Assembly (NCBI GenBank): GCA_030043595.1
Contig: JASHXJ010000011.1
Span: 1 to 24,238 of the forward strand
Source: Trebonia sp.
Lineage (GTDB): Bacteria; Actinomycetota; Actinomycetes; Streptosporangiales; Streptosporangiaceae
Direction of reading: 5' to 3'
Length of the DNA: 24,238 nucleotides
A program made the position numbers and the translations under genes. The notes below the pieces were generated by a model. That model saw only the letters and a list, made by a program, of their open reading frames with translations, was not told where the DNA came from and ran no database searches. Shown one piece after another: positions 22,506-24,238 of the stretch. Position 1 is the first letter of the stretch. The number at the start of each line of letters is the position of its first letter.

Positions 22506-23735
22506 GTGTCCGATTTCTACGGGGTAGACAGCGAGGTCGGGCGGCTGCGGACGGTGCTGGTTCACCGGCCAGGAGCGGAACTTCGAAGGCTGACGCCCCA
22601 GCACAAGTGCGGGATGCTGTTCGCTGCCCTGCCATGGGCGGAACGAGCGCAGCAGGAACATGACGCGTTCGCGGAAGCACTGCGCGCCCAGGGCGTCGCC
22701 GTGCTCTACCTGACCGAGCTGCTGCAGGACGCGCTCGAGTACGCGGCGGCCAGGCGGCAGGCGGTGGATTCGGCGCTCAATGACCCGCGGCTCGGCGAGG
22801 AGCTCCGTGGCCAGCTCAGGACGCACCTGGAAGGCATGCGCCCGGAAGAGCTCGCGCAGCTGCTGATCATGGGGCTGGCCCGCGATGAGTTCCCCGGCGG
22901 CCGGGGCGCGGTCTTCGGGCTGCTCGACGCCTGGGATTACGTGCTCTGCCCGCTGCCCAACCTGGTGTTCGCCCGTGACTCCAGCGTGTGGATCGGGGAC
23001 AGCGTGGCGGTGACCAGCCCGCGGGGCAGGCGCGCCGAGGCGGAGCTCGCGGCGATCGTGTTCGCCCACCACCCGATGTTCGCCGGGACCAAGCGGCTGT
23101 ACGAGCCCGGCCACGAACTGCTGGCCGGCGGGGACGTGCTGCTGCTCGCGCCGGGAGTGGTGTCCATCGGCACTGGCGCGCAGACCTCGCCCGCGGGCAT
23201 GGAGCGGCTCGCCCGGCGGGTGTTCAACAGCGGGTTCGCGCACACCGTGCTCGCCGTGCTCATGGAACCGGGCAGCACAGGATGCCTGGACACGCTGTGC
23301 ACGCTGGCCGGCCCGGACACGGTGGTCATGCGGCCGGCGGTGGCTTACTCGCTGGTCGCGCGCACGATCACCCAGCACGGCGACGGGCTGCGGCTGTCGC
23401 ATCCGCAGCCGTTCCTGCAGGCCGCCGCGCAGGCCATGGGGATCGACCGGCTGCGTGTCATCGAGACCGGCCTGCGGCCGGGCAGGCCCGGCTGCCCGGA
23501 CGGCCCCGGATTCCAGTGGGACGACGCCGGGAACCTGCTCGCGCTCGGCCCGGGCACGGTGATCTCTTATGAGCGCAACACGCTGACCAACGCGCGCCTC
23601 GAGGCGGCGGGCATCGAGGTGATCCGGGTGCCCGGCGGCGAGCTCGCCGGCTGCCGCGGCGGCCCGCGGGCCATCTGCAGCCCGCTGGGGCGGGATCCGG
23701 CGAGCATGCCGGACGAGCGCGAACGCGCCGCCTGA
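22506..23735 (+). CDS. Arginine deiminase-fold protein lacking catalytic residues (probable pseudoenzyme)
   Basis: A 409-aa protein with clear arginine-deiminase layout: SEVGRLRTVLVHRPG at the N-terminus, PNLVFARD at 151-158, GGDVLLL at 208-214, LDT at 261-263, SYERNTLTN at 354-362 and RGGPRAICSPL at 384-394. Active deiminases use Cys, His, Glu and two Asp. Here the FxRD Asp158 and the LDT Asp262 remain. The Glu of EGGD is Ala207, the His of HLDT is Cys260, and the Cys of GGPRCM is Ala389. The Arg of the SERT motif is Gln226. Classical arginine hydrolysis is thus unlikely; ligand sensing or another chemistry (Cys260 and Cys391 are nearby) is possible. It starts with GTG at 22506 after GGGGGA. 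It lies between an RsbW-like and a STAS gene. Confidence 0.8.
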   Translation: MSDFYGVDSEVGRLRTVLVHRPGAELRRLTPQHKCGMLFAALPWAERAQQEHDAFAEALRAQGVAVLYLTELLQDALEYAAARRQAVDSALNDPRLGEELRGQLRTHLEGMRPEELAQLLIMGLARDEFPGGRGAVFGLLDAWDYVLCPLPNLVFARDSSVWIGDSVAVTSPRGRRAEAELAAIVFAHHPMFAGTKRLYEPGHELLAGGDVLLLAPGVVSIGTGAQTSPAGMERLARRVFNSGFAHTVLAVLMEPGSTGCLDTLCTLAGPDTVVMRPAVAYSLVARTITQHGDGLRLSHPQPFLQAAAQAMGIDRLRVIETGLRPGRPGCPDGPGFQWDDAGNLLALGPGTVISYERNTLTNARLEAAGIEVIRVPGGELAGCRGGPRAICSPLGRDPASMPDERERAA

Positions 23736-23799
23736 GCACCAGATTTCCGCCGCCGCGACGCCTAGCGTTATGCCTGCCAGTGGCGGTAAGGTTCCAGCC

Positions 23800-24141
23800 G
23801 TGGAGCTCAATGTCTCAAGTCGGTCTCACGAAGATCACGCGATCGTGATCGCAACCGGAGAAATCGACCTCTATACCGCTCCGCGGCTGCACAGTGAGCT
23901 TGCCGCAGTCATAGCCAACTGCGCCCCGGGGTACCGGGTGATCGTCGACATGTCCGGCGTGGAGTTCTGCGATTCCACCGGCATGAACGTCCTGCTCACC
24001 TGCCTGCGCCAGGCACGTGAGCATGGCGGTGAGCTTGAGCTCGCCGCGCCGCGCCCGGCAGTCAGGAAGATCCTCCAGGTAACGGGCCTCGACTCGGTGT
24101 TCACCATCGACCCCGATCCCGCCGGGCTTCCCGGCATGTAA
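23800..24141 (+). CDS. STAS-domain anti-sigma factor antagonist
   Basis: A 113-aa single STAS domain (RsbV/SpoIIAA/BldG-like). The phosphorylation motif is DSTGMNVLL, with Ser59 (or Thr60) the likely target of an RsbW-type kinase. TGEIDLYTAPRL at 19-30 and VIVDMSGVEF at 48-57 are typical strands. Unphosphorylated, such proteins bind the anti-sigma kinase and free the sigma factor. The GTG at 23800 has AAGG eight bases upstream and begins right at the domain. An in-frame ATG at 23770 would add ten residues without a ribosome binding site. It follows the deiminase-like gene by 64 bases on the same strand. Confidence 0.88.
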   Translation: MELNVSSRSHEDHAIVIATGEIDLYTAPRLHSELAAVIANCAPGYRVIVDMSGVEFCDSTGMNVLLTCLRQAREHGGELELAAPRPAVRKILQVTGLDSVFTIDPDPAGLPGM

Positions 24142-24176
24142 CCGGCCGGCCGGGCCGGCACCACTACGATCACACC

Positions 24177-24238
24177 ATGACACAGGTCGCTGTCGTCATC
24201 CCGGCGTACAACGAGGCCGACCGGGTCGGCGCGACGGC
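24177..24238 (+). CDS. Family 2 glycosyltransferase, N-terminus only
   Basis: ATG at 24177 opens MTQVAVVIPAYNEADRVGAT, cut by the window end. VVIPAYNEADRV is the nucleotide-sugar-binding start of GT2 glycosyltransferases. Which one (dolichol-phosphate mannose synthase-like, glucosyl-3-phosphoglycerate synthase-like or other) cannot be told from 20 residues. No clear ribosome binding site is seen. The 35-base gap before it is a GC palindrome (CCGGCCGG region) without a T-run. Confidence 0.75.
   Translation, partial: MTQVAVVIPAYNEADRVGAT

Noticed and set aside
21930..23810. Long minus-strand open frame (626 codons) opposite the RsbW-like and deiminase-like genes
   Set aside because: Its translation is low-complexity Arg/Pro/His/Gln-rich with no motif; it mirrors two genes with clear family motifs. 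Long antisense frames are expected at this GC content.
24142..24176. GC palindrome after the STAS gene as a terminator
   Set aside because: Repeated CCGG units can fold, but there is no T-tract and the motif is expected by chance at this GC content.
1..24238. CRISPR arrays, insertion sequences, phage genes or integration sites
   Set aside because: No regular repeat-spacer pattern, transposase, integrase or terminal inverted repeats were seen; tRNA-Leu has no duplicated 3' end in the window.

Overview
The window is high-GC DNA with many GTG starts and GA/GG-rich Shine-Dalgarno sites. It carries the conserved cell-growth and cell-division neighbourhood that lies near the chromosomal origin in Actinomycetota: ppiA, rhomboid protease, crgA, pknB, pknA, pbpA, rodA, pstP, fhaB, fhaA and tRNA-Leu(CAG). 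The order matches that of mycobacteria and streptomycetes. A DUF5324-like protein beside ppiA and RsbW/STAS-type regulators suggest a filamentous actinomycete (Streptomyces/Streptosporangiales-like). The genus cannot be fixed from sequence reading alone.

Layout. Bases 1-2018: a HerA/FtsK-like P-loop ATPase, probably cut by the left edge. 1969-5251 (minus): a membrane-anchored DUF5666-like protein, a polytopic GT-C-type membrane protein, a small Trp-rich protein and a DUF5324-like membrane protein. Just upstream of the first of these is a 12-bp-periodic array of DnaA-box-like 9-mers. 5434-6855 (plus): cyclophilin PpiA and a rhomboid protease with an N-terminal zinc-binding module. 16369-6859 (minus): fhaA-fhaB-pstP-rodA-pbpA-pknA-pknB-crgA, with four consecutive 4-bp start/stop overlaps from fhaB to pknA. 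This block encodes the PASTA kinase/phosphatase/FHA system controlling peptidoglycan synthesis, together with its SEDS polymerase, class B PBP and the division protein CrgA. 16458-16540: tRNA-Leu with a terminator. 18698-16636 (minus): a universal stress protein translationally coupled to a Baeyer-Villiger-type flavin monooxygenase. 18924-20834: an orphan soluble PAS-GAF-PAS histidine kinase. 21624-20842 (minus): a polysaccharide-export type ABC ATPase.

21829-24141 (plus) is the most unusual part. It has an RsbW-like ATPase carrying an Asp/His/Gly-rich insert and preceded by a sigma-B-like promoter (GTTT-N15-GGGCAT). Next comes an arginine-deiminase-fold protein that appears to have lost the catalytic Cys, His and Glu, and then a STAS anti-anti-sigma-like protein. 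This may be a partner-switching cassette with a pseudoenzyme between its two arms. The window ends in the first 20 codons of a family 2 glycosyltransferase.

All functional calls rest on motif reading by eye; no database search was run.
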